Source: UMGS1994 sp944386155
Lineage (GTDB): Bacteria > Bacillota > Clostridia > TANB77 > CAG-508
Direction of reading: 5' to 3'
Assembly (NCBI GenBank): GCA_963931085.1
Contig: OZ006973.1
Span: forward strand, 558,001-622,000
DNA length: 64,000 bases
Below are positions 48,093-56,709 of this stretch, one piece after another; the first letter of the stretch is position 1, and each line of letters begins with the position of its first letter. Position numbers and translations under genes: made by a program. The notes beneath the pieces were generated by a model, which searched no databases, was not told where the DNA came from, and was given only the letters and a program-made list of their open reading frames with translations.

Positions 48093-49802
48093 ATGAAAGG
48101 TACTTTTAATAAGGCAAAGGAATATAGAGATATAAGAGAGATATTACAAGATTCGGTAAAAAATTATCCAGATAATTCAGCATTTATAATAAAACATAAA
48201 GACGGAAAAAATGTAGATTATGAGAAAATAACATATAAAAGATTTATGGATGAAATTAATTTTTTAGGAACTGCACTTATAGATTTAGGATTAAAAGATA
48301 CTAAAGTTGCTATAATAGGAAAAAACAGATATGAATGGATGGTTGCACATTTTGCTGTAATTAATGGAACAGGAATATCAGTTCCACTAGATAAAGGGCT
48401 TCCAGCAGGAGAGATAGAAAACTCTTTAATAATGAGCGGATGTGAAACGATTGTATTTGAAAAAGACTATTTAGATACAATTAAAGAAATTAAAAATAAA
48501 AATACAACAAATTTAAAAAAATTTATTTGTATGGATGATATAGAAGATGAAAGTGTTCTTACAATAAAAACTCTATTGAATAAAGGAAAAACACTTTTAG
48601 AAAATGGAGATAAAAGATTTTTAAAAGCAGAAATAGATAATGAAAAATTAAGTATATTAGTATTTACATCAGGAACAACATCTGCATCAAAAGGTGTAAT
48701 GTTATCTCACAAAAACATTGTTTCTAACATTTATGGACTAGATAGTTTTGAAAAGATTTATCCTACAGATGTAAATATGGCATTTTTACCATTTCATCAT
48801 ACTTTTGGATCAACAGGACTTTTATATTTATTGCACCATGGTGCGACAAATGTATTTTGTGATGGAATAAGACATATTCAAGAAAATCTAAAAGAATATA
48901 AAGTAACAATGTTTATTTGTGTTCCTTTAATAATAGAGGCAATGTATAAAAAAATAATGACACAAGTAGAAAAGCAAGGTCAAACTAAAAAAGTAAAATT
49001 TGGTATAAAACTTACTAGATTTTTATTAAAATTTGGAATAGATATTAGAAGAAAAGTATTTAAACAAATAATAGATAATTTAGGAGGAAGTTTAAGATTT
49101 ATAATAAGCGGTGCTTCAGGAATAGATAGAAAAGTTGCAGAAGCTTTTAATGATTTCGGATTTTTAACAGTACAAGGTTATGGACTAACAGAAACATCGC
49201 CAGTATTATTTGCTGAAAATGAAAACAATATAAAATATGGTTCAGTTGGTCTTCCTCTTATAAATGTGGAAGCAAAGATTGAAAATAAAAATGAAGATGG
49301 CATAGGAGAGATAGTTGCAAAAGGACCAAATGTAATGCTTGGCTATTATGAAAACAAAGAAGAAACAGATAAAGTATTAAAAGATGGATGGTTTTATACA
49401 GGTGATTTAGGATACTTTGATAAAGATGGATTCTTATTTATAACTGGAAGAAAGAAAAATGTTATAGTACTTAAAAATGGTAAAAATATATATCCAGAAG
49501 AAATTGAACAAGTAATAAGTAATTTAAGTTATGTTGCTGAAAATATGGTTTATGGAAAAGAAAAAGATGATGATTTATTATTATCTGCAAAGATTGTTTA
49601 TAATAAAGAATATATGGATGAAAAGTATCCAGGAAAAACAGAAGAAGAGATAAAAGAAATTATATGGAAAGATATAAAAGAAATTAATAAAACAATGCCA
49701 CAATATAAACACGTTAAAAATATTGTAGTTACAGATAAACCAATGATAAAAACAACAACAGCAAAAATAAAAAGATTTGAAGAAATGAAAAATGAAAACT
49801 AA
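48093..49802 (+). CDS. AMP-binding long-chain acyl-CoA ligase
   Basis: 569 residues of the ANL superfamily, activating a fatty acid (or similar acid) with ATP and CoA. P-loop-like LVFTSGTTSASKGVMLSHKN near residue 190, then YGLTETSPV, and the hinge GWFYTGDLGYFDKDGFLFITGRKKN with catalytic Lys in KTTTAKIKR near the end. The substrate range cannot be told from sequence. AGAGGTAAT precedes the ATG. Confidence 0.9.
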   Translation: MKGTFNKAKEYRDIREILQDSVKNYPDNSAFIIKHKDGKNVDYEKITYKRFMDEINFLGTALIDLGLKDTKVAIIGKNRYEWMVAHFAVINGTGISVPLDKGLPAGEIENSLIMSGCETIVFEKDYLDTIKEIKNKNTTNLKKFICMDDIEDESVLTIKTLLNKGKTLLENGDKRFLKAEIDNEKLSILVFTSGTTSASKGVMLSHKNIVSNIYGLDSFEKIYPTDVNMAFLPFHHTFGSTGLLYLLHHGATNVFCDGIRHIQENLKEYKVTMFICVPLIIEAMYKKIMTQVEKQGQTKKVKFGIKLTRFLLKFGIDIRRKVFKQIIDNLGGSLRFIISGASGIDRKVAEAFNDFGFLTVQGYGLTETSPVLFAENENNIKYGSVGLPLINVEAKIENKNEDGIGEIVAKGPNVMLGYYENKEETDKVLKDGWFYTGDLGYFDKDGFLFITGRKKNVIVLKNGKNIYPEEIEQVISNLSYVAENMVYGKEKDDDLLLSAKIVYNKEYMDEKYPGKTEEEIKEIIWKDIKEINKTMPQYKHVKNIVVTDKPMIKTTTAKIKRFEEMKNEN

Positions 49803-49867
49803 AAAAGTTATATCTTAAGAAACATAAACAGGCATAAAGAATAATAAAAAATAAATAAAAATATAAC

Positions 49868-49908
49868 AAATAGAATTATCAAATAATAAAGGATAATTCT
49901 ATTTTTAT
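49868..49908 (+). terminator. Terminator after the acyl-CoA ligase gene
   Basis: AAATAGAATTATC and GATAATTCTATTT arms followed by TTATT. Confidence 0.85.
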
Positions 49909-49910
49909 TA

Positions 49911-49939
49911 TTGACATATAAAATATAAGCATATAGAAT
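49911..49939 (+). promoter_or_regulatory. Predicted promoter of the small membrane protein and nrdD-like genes
   Basis: TTGACA at 49911, 17-base spacer, TAGAAT at 49934. Confidence 0.8.
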
Positions 49940-49976
49940 TTATCTAAGATTTATATAGTTTAATTTGGAGAAGTTT

Positions 49977-50135
49977 ATGGTAGACAATAAAAATGTAGAT
50001 TATGCAAAAGACGATAATATACTAAAAGAAAAAGAATTAAAAAAAGAAAAAGATTATTTTTCAACAAGTTTAATTATATTAAGCATATTTGTATTTGGAT
50101 TGATTATTTTGTTTTCTATTTTTAGATTTATGTAA
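49977..50135 (+). CDS. 52-residue single-pass membrane protein
   Basis: A charged N-terminal half (MVDNKNVDYAKDDNILKEKE) followed by one hydrophobic helix (STSLIILSIFVFGLIILFSI). TTTGGAGAAG lies upstream and the predicted promoter at 49911 serves it; the nrdD-like gene follows 22 bases after its stop. No family recognised. Confidence 0.65.
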   Translation: MVDNKNVDYAKDDNILKEKELKKEKDYFSTSLIILSIFVFGLIILFSIFRFM

Positions 50136-50157
50136 GTAATTTTAGGAGGATAATTAT

Positions 50158-52314
50158 ATGTCAGATACTGAAAATATATTGTCTAAATTAATAGTTATAA
50201 AAAGAGATGGAAAAAAAGATGAATTTGACACAGCAAAAGTCGTTGTTGCTATTAAAAAGGGGTTTGATAGTGTACAAAAAGAAAATCTAGGTTCAGATAA
50301 ATATACAGAAAAAGATATTTATAAAATATATAATAGTGTTATTAAAAAAATATTAGAAAGTGATAAGGATAAAATAAAGATTAGTGAAATACAAGATTAT
50401 ATAGAAGAAGCTTTAAAAGAAGACGGATATGAAGATGTATATGAATCTTTTTCAAGTTATAGAGAAAGAAGAAATCAATCAAGAAAATTATTTTTTGACG
50501 AGAAAAAACAATATGCTTTTTTAAAAGCAATCGAAGCTTTAAGTATAGAGCCACAAAATGAAACAGAGATTCCACAAAAAGCTATAAATTCTATGAATGC
50601 AATGCTTAAATACGGACAGACAGTAGCCAAAGAATATTCAAAATCTTATTTATTAAAAAGAAAAATTGCGGATGCTCATGAAGGCGGAAGCATATATATT
50701 CATGATTTAGAATATTTACCAATGGGTACAACGAATTGTTTACACATAGATTTAAATAAATTATTTAAAGATGGATTTTCGACAGGAATAGGCTATTTAA
50801 GAGAGCCAAATAATATAATGACTTATTCTATTTTAGCTTCTATTGCAATTCAAACAAACCAAAACGATCAAAGTGGAGAACAATCAATACCACTTTTAGA
50901 TTATTATTTTGCACCAGGAATTGTAAAATCATTTAAAAAAGAATTTAAACAAATTGTATATGATTTATTAGACTACACGGATTTTGGAATATTTGCAGCT
51001 GTAAATGGTATGGAAAGAGAAATAGATAAATTATCGCAAATTGAATTTGATATATCTATTTTTGATACTTATTGTAGAGAATCAGAACAATTAAAAAGAT
51101 TATTTAGAATAGCTTATAAAAAAGCTTTAGAAAAAACAGACAAATTAACATATCAAGCTATGGAAGCATTAATCCATAATTTAAATACATTAAGATCAAA
51201 AGCAGGAGCAGAAGTTCCTCTTTCTACAGTAAATCTTGGAACAGATACATCTAAAGAAGGAAGAATGATTATTAAAAACTATCTTCTTGCTTTAGACAAA
51301 GGAATAGGAAATAATGAAACACCGCTTTTCCCAAAGACTATATTTAAAGTAAAAGACGGAATAAATTATAAAAAAGAAGATCCAAATTATGATTTATTTA
51401 AATTAGCTTGCAGAGTTGAAGCTGATAAACAAAATATCTTATTTTCTTTTATAGATTCAGAATTTAATATAAAAAATTATGATGAAAATGATTATAATAC
51501 AGAAGTTGCTTATATGGGATCATCTATAAGAGTTTATGAGAATATTGTAGATGAATCAAAACAAACTTCTATTTCTAGAGGAAATTTATCAACAACTACT
51601 ATAAATCTTCCGAGAATCGGAATAAAACATGGAATAGTAAATGAGAAAGAGCTAGATTTAGATGGATTTTTTAAAGAACTAGATAATAAGCTTGAATTAA
51701 TAAAGGAAGAGCTTTTAGATAGATTTCAGATGCAAGAAGACAAGAGAGTATATAATTTTCCATTTTTAATTGGACAGGGAAATTGGATAGATAGTGAAAA
51801 ATTAAAACCATATGATAGATTAAGAAGAGTAAATAAACATGGAACTATGTCTATTGGAATAATGGGACTTGCTGAGTGTTTAGTAGCTCTTACAGGAAAA
51901 CATCATGGAGAAAGTAATAAATCACAAGAGCTAGGAATTAAAATAGTAAAACATATTAGAGAAAAAGCTGATGAATATTCTAACAAATACAAATTGAATT
52001 TCAATGTTTCTAGTACAAGAAATAAACATATTTTGAAGAAGTTTATGACACTAGATAAATCAACATTTGGGAAAATAAAAGGAGTTACTGACGAAGAATA
52101 TTATACTAAAGGATTTGATATTAAAGAAAATTATAATATATCAATAGATGATAAAATAAATATAGAATCTAAATATCATTTTTATACAAATGGCGGACAT
52201 ATGATAGTTCTTGATATGGGAAGCAAATCTAAAAATAAAGAAGATGTTTATGAAGATACAATAAGGAAAATGAAAGAAGCGGGTATCGGACTTGGAAAAA
52301 TGATTATAAAATAA
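50158..52314 (+). CDS. nrdD: Anaerobic ribonucleotide reductase (NrdD)-like protein lacking the glycyl-radical tail
   Basis: 718 residues. N-terminal ATP-cone (LIVIKRDGKKDEFDTAKVV, residues about 11-105) then the class III reductase barrel with EGGSIYIHDLEYLPMGTTNCLHIDL, QNDQSGEQSIPLLDYYFAPG and GAEVPLSTVNLGTDT. NrdD normally ends with a CxxC/CxxC zinc site and a glycyl-radical loop (RxxGY). Here the protein stops after EAGIGLGKMIIK with none of these, and no downstream frame supplies them. It may be non-catalytic, or receive the radical domain in trans. No nrdG is adjacent. AGGAGGAT upstream. Confidence 0.8.
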   Translation: MSDTENILSKLIVIKRDGKKDEFDTAKVVVAIKKGFDSVQKENLGSDKYTEKDIYKIYNSVIKKILESDKDKIKISEIQDYIEEALKEDGYEDVYESFSSYRERRNQSRKLFFDEKKQYAFLKAIEALSIEPQNETEIPQKAINSMNAMLKYGQTVAKEYSKSYLLKRKIADAHEGGSIYIHDLEYLPMGTTNCLHIDLNKLFKDGFSTGIGYLREPNNIMTYSILASIAIQTNQNDQSGEQSIPLLDYYFAPGIVKSFKKEFKQIVYDLLDYTDFGIFAAVNGMEREIDKLSQIEFDISIFDTYCRESEQLKRLFRIAYKKALEKTDKLTYQAMEALIHNLNTLRSKAGAEVPLSTVNLGTDTSKEGRMIIKNYLLALDKGIGNNETPLFPKTIFKVKDGINYKKEDPNYDLFKLACRVEADKQNILFSFIDSEFNIKNYDENDYNTEVAYMGSSIRVYENIVDESKQTSISRGNLSTTTINLPRIGIKHGIVNEKELDLDGFFKELDNKLELIKEELLDRFQMQEDKRVYNFPFLIGQGNWIDSEKLKPYDRLRRVNKHGTMSIGIMGLAECLVALTGKHHGESNKSQELGIKIVKHIREKADEYSNKYKLNFNVSSTRNKHILKKFMTLDKSTFGKIKGVTDEEYYTKGFDIKENYNISIDDKINIESKYHFYTNGGHMIVLDMGSKSKNKEDVYEDTIRKMKEAGIGLGKMIIK

Positions 52315-52354
52315 GTACGAAAGAATAAAAATTAAAAACTTAAGTTTAAAAAAC

Positions 52355-52398
52355 AAAAATCTCAATTATTAAATTTTCATAATAGTTGAGATTTTTTA
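52355..52398. terminator. Bidirectional terminator
   Basis: AATCTCAATTATT and AATAGTTGAGATT arms (one mismatch), with T runs on both strands, between convergent nrdD-like and GT51 genes. Confidence 0.9.
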
Positions 52399-52400
52399 TT

Positions 52401-53181
52401 TTATTTATTTTTATCTTTATTGTTTTTATCAGAATCTTTGGTGGCATCATATTTTGCACTTTTGTTTTCTTCATCAATTTCTTCTAAAGCATCATCGTAT
52501 TCTTTTTGAGTTATGTAGTTATTTTCAAGCATAGAATTTAAGACTATTTTTTGTCTTTTTATAGACAGATCTTTATTTTCTTTAGGAGAATATACACTAG
52601 GTGCATTAGGAATTCCAGCTAAAAGTGCACATTCTGCAAGTGTCATATCCTCAGGGACTTTATCTAAATACCCTTTGCAAGCATCATAAATTCCATAATA
52701 TCCACTACCATAATAATTAATATTTACGTATATTTCTAAAACATCTCTTTTAGAATATTGTTCTTCTATATCAAAAGCAGTAAAAGCTTCTGCTACTTTT
52801 CTAGTAAGTTCTTTTTTCTGATTATAAAAAACATTTTTTGCAACTTGTTGAGTGATTGTGCTTCCACCTTCGGAAAAATCTTGATCTTTAATATTTACTA
52901 AAACAGCTCTAAAAATAGATTTTAAATCTATAGCAGAATGATTGTAAAACCTATTATCTTCAATAGAAATTACAGCGTCTAAAAAGTCTTCAGGTAGTTG
53001 CTCTAAAGATACATAAGATTCGTTTTCTCTTATTTCAGAGAAAGTATCTTTTATAGTATTTTCTTTAATAGTTTTCTTATATAGAGAATATCCTGAAAGC
53101 GTAAAAATACCGAACTAATGCACAGCTAATTAAAATAAAGATTATTAATATTTTAAAAAGTAGTTTAAAAATCTTTTTCAT
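52401..53181 (-). CDS. Monofunctional GT51 peptidoglycan glycosyltransferase, needs a +1 frameshift at GTT-CGG-T
   Basis: About 259 residues after the shift. From the ATG at 53181 (minus strand; AAAGGATAT upstream) the frame gives a membrane anchor ending ISCALV (23 residues), then CGG at 53112-53110 and a stop eleven codons later. Skipping that C resumes with GGT as GIFTLSGYSLYKKTI and runs to the stop at 52401. GT51 motifs are intact: EDNRFYNHSAID, GGSTITQQVAKN, and RKVAEAFTAFDIEEQYSKRDVLEIYVN. There is no transpeptidase domain; the protein ends in a charged linker-like tail. It polymerises lipid II outside the membrane. Third instance of the T-CGG shift site in this window. Confidence 0.87.
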
Positions 53182-53271
53182 AAGTTCTATATCCTTTCTA
53201 ATATATATAATTATATAGATAAGTTTAAAAGATTAAAAGAGTTTTTTAGAACTTTAATAAGTAAAGTATAA

Positions 53272-53300
53272 TTGAAAAGTTTACATAACTATGCTATAAT
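53272..53300 (+). promoter_or_regulatory. Predicted promoter of the second foreign-looking gene
   Basis: TTGAAA at 53272, 17-base spacer, TATAAT at 53295 preceded by TGC (extended -10). A leader of about 100 bases follows, with a small GGCTTTAAGCC hairpin next to the binding site. Confidence 0.8.
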
Positions 53301-53407
53301 ATGTATATCATAGCCTTTGCCTATTTTATATAAAACTACTCCCTTATAACACCTTCTTGGTGTTTACATAGATAAGAGATTGGCTTTAAGCCGAAGGAGG
53401 ACAAGGT

Positions 53408-53785
53408 ATGCTTATTCTGGCATTCTACGTGTTGGTAAACGAGGTACTTCCGGTTGTGGGAGCATATGCGATTGAGGCGATGGGGTACATCATGATCATC
53501 GTCATAATGCTGGCTGGAATCACGACGGTACTGAACATCGCATCAAACAGCAAGAGCTCTAACACCATAGGCTCGACTGTTGTATCCGGGCTCTTCCGGG
53601 GCATCGGATTCTTAGGGAGCAGAATCATCGACGGGATTGGCTGGCTTATTAGAAGCATTGCTAACCTGTTACCTAGAGTATACAGGGCAAGCAGGGGTGC
53701 TTTCATAAGAGCCGGTATTAGTTCCGGTCTTGCCACCTTCCTGGCAGTGCTTGTGACGATTATCACTCTTGTGATTATCATCTAG
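53408..53785 (+). CDS. Small glycine-rich membrane protein of foreign base composition
   Basis: 125 residues, mostly hydrophobic: two or three membrane segments (VNEVLPVVGAYAIEAMGYIM, IIVIMLAGITTVL and a C-terminal TFLAVLVTIITLVIII) around an amphipathic Gly/Arg-rich middle (GFLGSRIIDGIGWLIRSI). No family recognised; a pore- or holin-like role is conceivable. AAGGAGGACAAGG precedes the ATG. Codon use is strikingly unlike native genes, rich in C/G third positions, with an in-frame CGG arginine at 53597. Flanked by a promoter and a strong terminator, next to tRNA-Thr; likely horizontally acquired. Confidence 0.65.
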   Translation: MLILAFYVLVNEVLPVVGAYAIEAMGYIMIIVIMLAGITTVLNIASNSKSSNTIGSTVVSGLFRGIGFLGSRIIDGIGWLIRSIANLLPRVYRASRGAFIRAGISSGLATFLAVLVTIITLVIII

Positions 53786-53800
53786 CAAAAAAGGAAGAAA

Positions 53801-53850
53801 GCCTCTGATGGGTACTTGAGAAATCGAGTGCCTGTCAGGGGCCTTTTTAT
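53801..53850 (+). terminator. Strong terminator of the second foreign-looking gene
   Basis: GCCTCTGATGGG...ACTTG pairs with CGAGT...CCTGTCAGGGGC (some mismatches), followed by CTTTTTAT. Confidence 0.88.
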
Positions 53851-53908
53851 ATAAAAATATTGAAAAAATAAATTAGTTGTACTAAAATAATAGTATATTA
53901 TCATATTT

Positions 53909-53984
53909 GCCATTATAGCTCAGTTGGTAGAGCAACAGATTCGTAACCTGTAGGTCGGCGGTTCGATTCCGCCTAATGGCTCCA
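53909..53984 (+). tRNA. tRNA-Thr (CGT)
   Basis: GCCATTA/TAATGGC acceptor, anticodon CGT, encoded CCA. Reads ACG. Confidence 0.95.
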
Positions 53985-53989
53985 AAAAC

Positions 53990-54019
53990 GACACTCTTTA
54001 TAAAAGAGTGTTATTTTTA
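53990..54019 (+). terminator. Terminator after tRNA-Thr
   Basis: ACACTCTTT and AAAGAGTGT arms followed by TATTTTTAT. Confidence 0.88.
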
Positions 54020-54030
54020 TGAAAGAATGC

Positions 54031-54059
54031 TTGACATATACAAACAAACGTTCTAAAAT
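54031..54059 (+). promoter_or_regulatory. Predicted promoter of the ORF6N gene
   Basis: TTGACA at 54031, 17-base spacer, TAAAAT at 54054. Confidence 0.8.
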
Positions 54060-54087
54060 GTTTTAAAAGTATAAAGGATGTGAATAT

Positions 54088-55050
54088 GTGGAAAAAAACA
54101 AATTACCAATTCAAAGTGAAGTATCTAATGAAGAAATTAAAAATTTAATATATACCATAAGAGGAAAACAAGTAATGCTAGATAGTGATGTAGCAATGCT
54201 ATATCATTATCCTACTAAAAGAATAAATGAAACCGTAAATAGAAATAAACAAAGATTTCCTGAAAACTTTTGTTTTCAATTAACAAATGAAGAATATGAA
54301 GTTTTAAGGTACAAAGATATCACCTTAAACAAAGATAGTATACAAGAAAATTTTGATAATTCTTTAAGGTCGCAATTTGCGACCTTAAACGAAAACATAG
54401 GAAGAGGGAAACATCGTAAATATTTGCCTTATGTTTTTACAGAACAAGGTATAGCAATGTTATCAGGTTTATTAAAAAACGATATAGCAATTCAAGTTAG
54501 TATAAATATTATGAATGCTTTTGTTGAAATGAGAAAATTTTTAATGTTAAATGGACAATTATTTGAAAGATTAACAAGTATGGAATATAAATTATTAGAA
54601 CATGATAAAAAATTTGATGAAGTTTTTAATCAATTACAATCTGAAGAAAATATTAAACAAAGAATATTTTTTGAAGGACAAATATATGACGCATATAGTT
54701 TGATTATAGATATTATAAAAAAAGCAAGTAAAAAGATTTTGATAATAGATAATTATATTGATGATAGTATACTAAAGATGCTAGCAAAAAAGAAGAAAAA
54801 CGTGGAAGTAGTTATTTTAACATCTAATAAAAGTAATATTCAAAATATAGATGTTCAAAAATTTAATAAAGAATATCCTATTCTAAAAATTGCTAAAACA
54901 AATAAATTTCATGATAGATTTATTATATTAGACAATGAAGAAATGTATCATTTAGGAGCTTCAATTAAAGATTTAGGAAAAAAATGCTTTGGAATTAACA
55001 AAATAGAAGATAAAGAAATTATTGAGAAAATAATTGGCGACTATTTTTAG
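54088..55050 (+). CDS. ORF6N-domain protein with PLD-like C-terminal domain
   Basis: 320 residues starting on GTG after AAAGGATG. N-terminal ORF6N domain (IYTIRGKQVMLDSDVAMLYH, NRNKQRFPENFCFQLT, YVFTEQGIAMLSGLL) as in phage-associated DNA-binding proteins. From about residue 205 the protein has a phospholipase-D-like fold pattern (ILIIDNYIDDSILKML, then FHDRFIILDNEEMYHLGAS) seen in some stand-alone regulators or nucleases. The gene stands alone with its own promoter after tRNA-Thr; its mobile-element origin is likely but its function is not known. Confidence 0.8.
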   Translation: MEKNKLPIQSEVSNEEIKNLIYTIRGKQVMLDSDVAMLYHYPTKRINETVNRNKQRFPENFCFQLTNEEYEVLRYKDITLNKDSIQENFDNSLRSQFATLNENIGRGKHRKYLPYVFTEQGIAMLSGLLKNDIAIQVSINIMNAFVEMRKFLMLNGQLFERLTSMEYKLLEHDKKFDEVFNQLQSEENIKQRIFFEGQIYDAYSLIIDIIKKASKKILIIDNYIDDSILKMLAKKKKNVEVVILTSNKSNIQNIDVQKFNKEYPILKIAKTNKFHDRFIILDNEEMYHLGASIKDLGKKCFGINKIEDKEIIEKIIGDYF

Positions 55051-55186
55051 TATTGATGGTGTTCATATAATTATTGAAATTTAATAGTAATTCAAATATA
55101 ATTATTTTAAAAGAGAATAAAGTTTTTAATGAATAAGTGATTTAGCACGAATTAAATTTTGTATTAATATAGTAAAAGAGGATTAT

Positions 55187-55525
55187 ATGGAAGAAAAAAT
55201 TAATAATGAAAATATTGATAAAAATAAAAGAAAAAACAAAAGAATATTAATTATTTGTTTAACTATTATTTTGCTTATAGTAATTTCTACAATAGCTAGT
55301 ATTAATATTATTTCGAGAATTAAAATTGGTTTTCAAATTTATGGAGATGAGAAATGTCCACAAAATCATGAAATTATGTTTTTTGGAACTTCGGATATAA
55401 CTACATGGAGATGTAATATTTGTGGAGAAAAAATAGGAGAAGGTGCTACTTCTTCAACTCCAGAAATATGCTCAATATGTTCTTTAATAACTGATAGGTG
55501 TAAAAAGTGCGGAAAGCTAAAATAA
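55187..55525 (+). CDS. Membrane-anchored zinc-ribbon-like protein, unknown function
   Basis: 112 residues: a charged N-terminus, one membrane helix (ILIICLTIILLIVISTIASINII, residues about 20-42) and a short extracytoplasmic or cytoplasmic domain with four Cys pairs or near-pairs (CPQNH, CNICGEK, CSICS, CKKCGK), the look of a zinc ribbon. AGAGGAT precedes the ATG. No family recognised. Confidence 0.6.
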   Translation: MEEKINNENIDKNKRKNKRILIICLTIILLIVISTIASINIISRIKIGFQIYGDEKCPQNHEIMFFGTSDITTWRCNICGEKIGEGATSSTPEICSICSLITDRCKKCGKLK

Positions 55526-55536
55526 ATTAATTTAAA

Positions 55537-55570
55537 AAATAGCTCAAATATATTGAGTTATTTTTTTATT
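55537..55570 (+). terminator. Terminator
   Basis: AATAGCTCAA and TTGAGTTATT arms with a short loop, followed by TTTTTT. Confidence 0.85.
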
Positions 55571-55722
55571 TTAAAAAAACAGATTATATACACAAAACAT
55601 TAAAAATATGATATACTTATCACATCATAAATTTTTAATTGTAATTTGTATATAATAAAGATAGAAAATACTATATAAATACAATATTTTTATAAAAATT
55701 CACATAAATATTGGAGGTCATA

Positions 55723-56628
55723 ATGGGATTTTTTGATAAATTGAAAAGTGGACTTGGAAAAACCAAAGCATCTATAAATGAGAAAATTAATAATGTATTT
55801 AGTACATTTAGAAAAGTTGATGAAGAATTATTAGAAGAATTAGAAGAAGCGTTAATAATGTCAGATGTCGGAATAGAGACATCTACTAAGATTATAGATA
55901 ATTTAAGAATAAGAGCAAAAAGAGAAAAGATAGAAACAGACGAGGATTTAAAAGCAGCTTTAAGAGATGAAATGAAAAAAATGATAGATATTGCAGATGT
56001 AAAATTAAATCTAGATAAAAAGCCAGCTGTTATATTAGTAGTTGGAGTAAATGGAGTTGGTAAAACTACTTCAATAGGAAAGATTGCAAATAGATTAAAA
56101 AAAGATGGAAACAAAGTAGTAATTGCAGCAGCAGATACATTTAGAGCAGCAGCTACTGAACAAATTGAGATTTGGGCAAACAGAGCATCTTGCGAACTTG
56201 TAAAAAGAGATGAAGGAAGTGATCCAGCTTCTGTTGTATATGATGCTATAAAAAGAGTAAAAGAAGAAAATGCAGATGTATTAATATGTGATACAGCAGG
56301 GAGACTTCATAATAAAAAGAATTTAATGGACGAACTTGCTAAAATACAAAAAGTAATAGATAAAGAACTTCCAGATTCATCAAAAGAAGTGTTACTTGTA
56401 ATAGATGGTACAACTGGACAAAATGCAATATCACAAGTAAAAGCATTCAAAGAAGTTACACATATTACAGGACTTGTATTAACAAAATTAGATGGAACAG
56501 CAAAAGGAGGAGTTGTAGTAGGTATTATTTCGGAAAATCAAATTCCTGTAAAGTTTATTGGTGTTGGTGAACAAATAGATGATATGGAAGTATTTAATTC
56601 AGATGATTTCTTAAAGGCAATAATTTAA
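55723..56628 (+). CDS. ftsY: Signal recognition particle receptor FtsY
   Basis: 301 residues from the ATG at 55723 after GGAGGTC (an in-frame start at 55711 lies before that site). NG domain only, without the long acidic A domain of E. coli FtsY, normal for Firmicutes. Four-helix N domain, then the SRP GTPase motifs GVNGVGKTTSIGKIA (G1), DTFRAAATEQ, DTAGRLHNKKNLM (G3), TKLDGTAKGG (G4) and the closing GVGEQIDDMEVFN. Works with Ffh to deliver nascent membrane proteins to SecY. Confidence 0.97.
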   Translation: MGFFDKLKSGLGKTKASINEKINNVFSTFRKVDEELLEELEEALIMSDVGIETSTKIIDNLRIRAKREKIETDEDLKAALRDEMKKMIDIADVKLNLDKKPAVILVVGVNGVGKTTSIGKIANRLKKDGNKVVIAAADTFRAAATEQIEIWANRASCELVKRDEGSDPASVVYDAIKRVKEENADVLICDTAGRLHNKKNLMDELAKIQKVIDKELPDSSKEVLLVIDGTTGQNAISQVKAFKEVTHITGLVLTKLDGTAKGGVVVGIISENQIPVKFIGVGEQIDDMEVFNSDDFLKAII

Positions 56629-56709
56629 AATAGATAAAAACAAAAAAATATAAAACATAAAATATGAAGAATAAAGTATTAAATAAAATCCTAAGAAAGG
56701 AATATAAAA

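Noticed and set aside
52315..52354. A frameshift extending NrdD to its glycyl-radical loop
   Set aside because: The short AT-rich gap to the terminator encodes nothing like CxxC or RxxGY in any frame.
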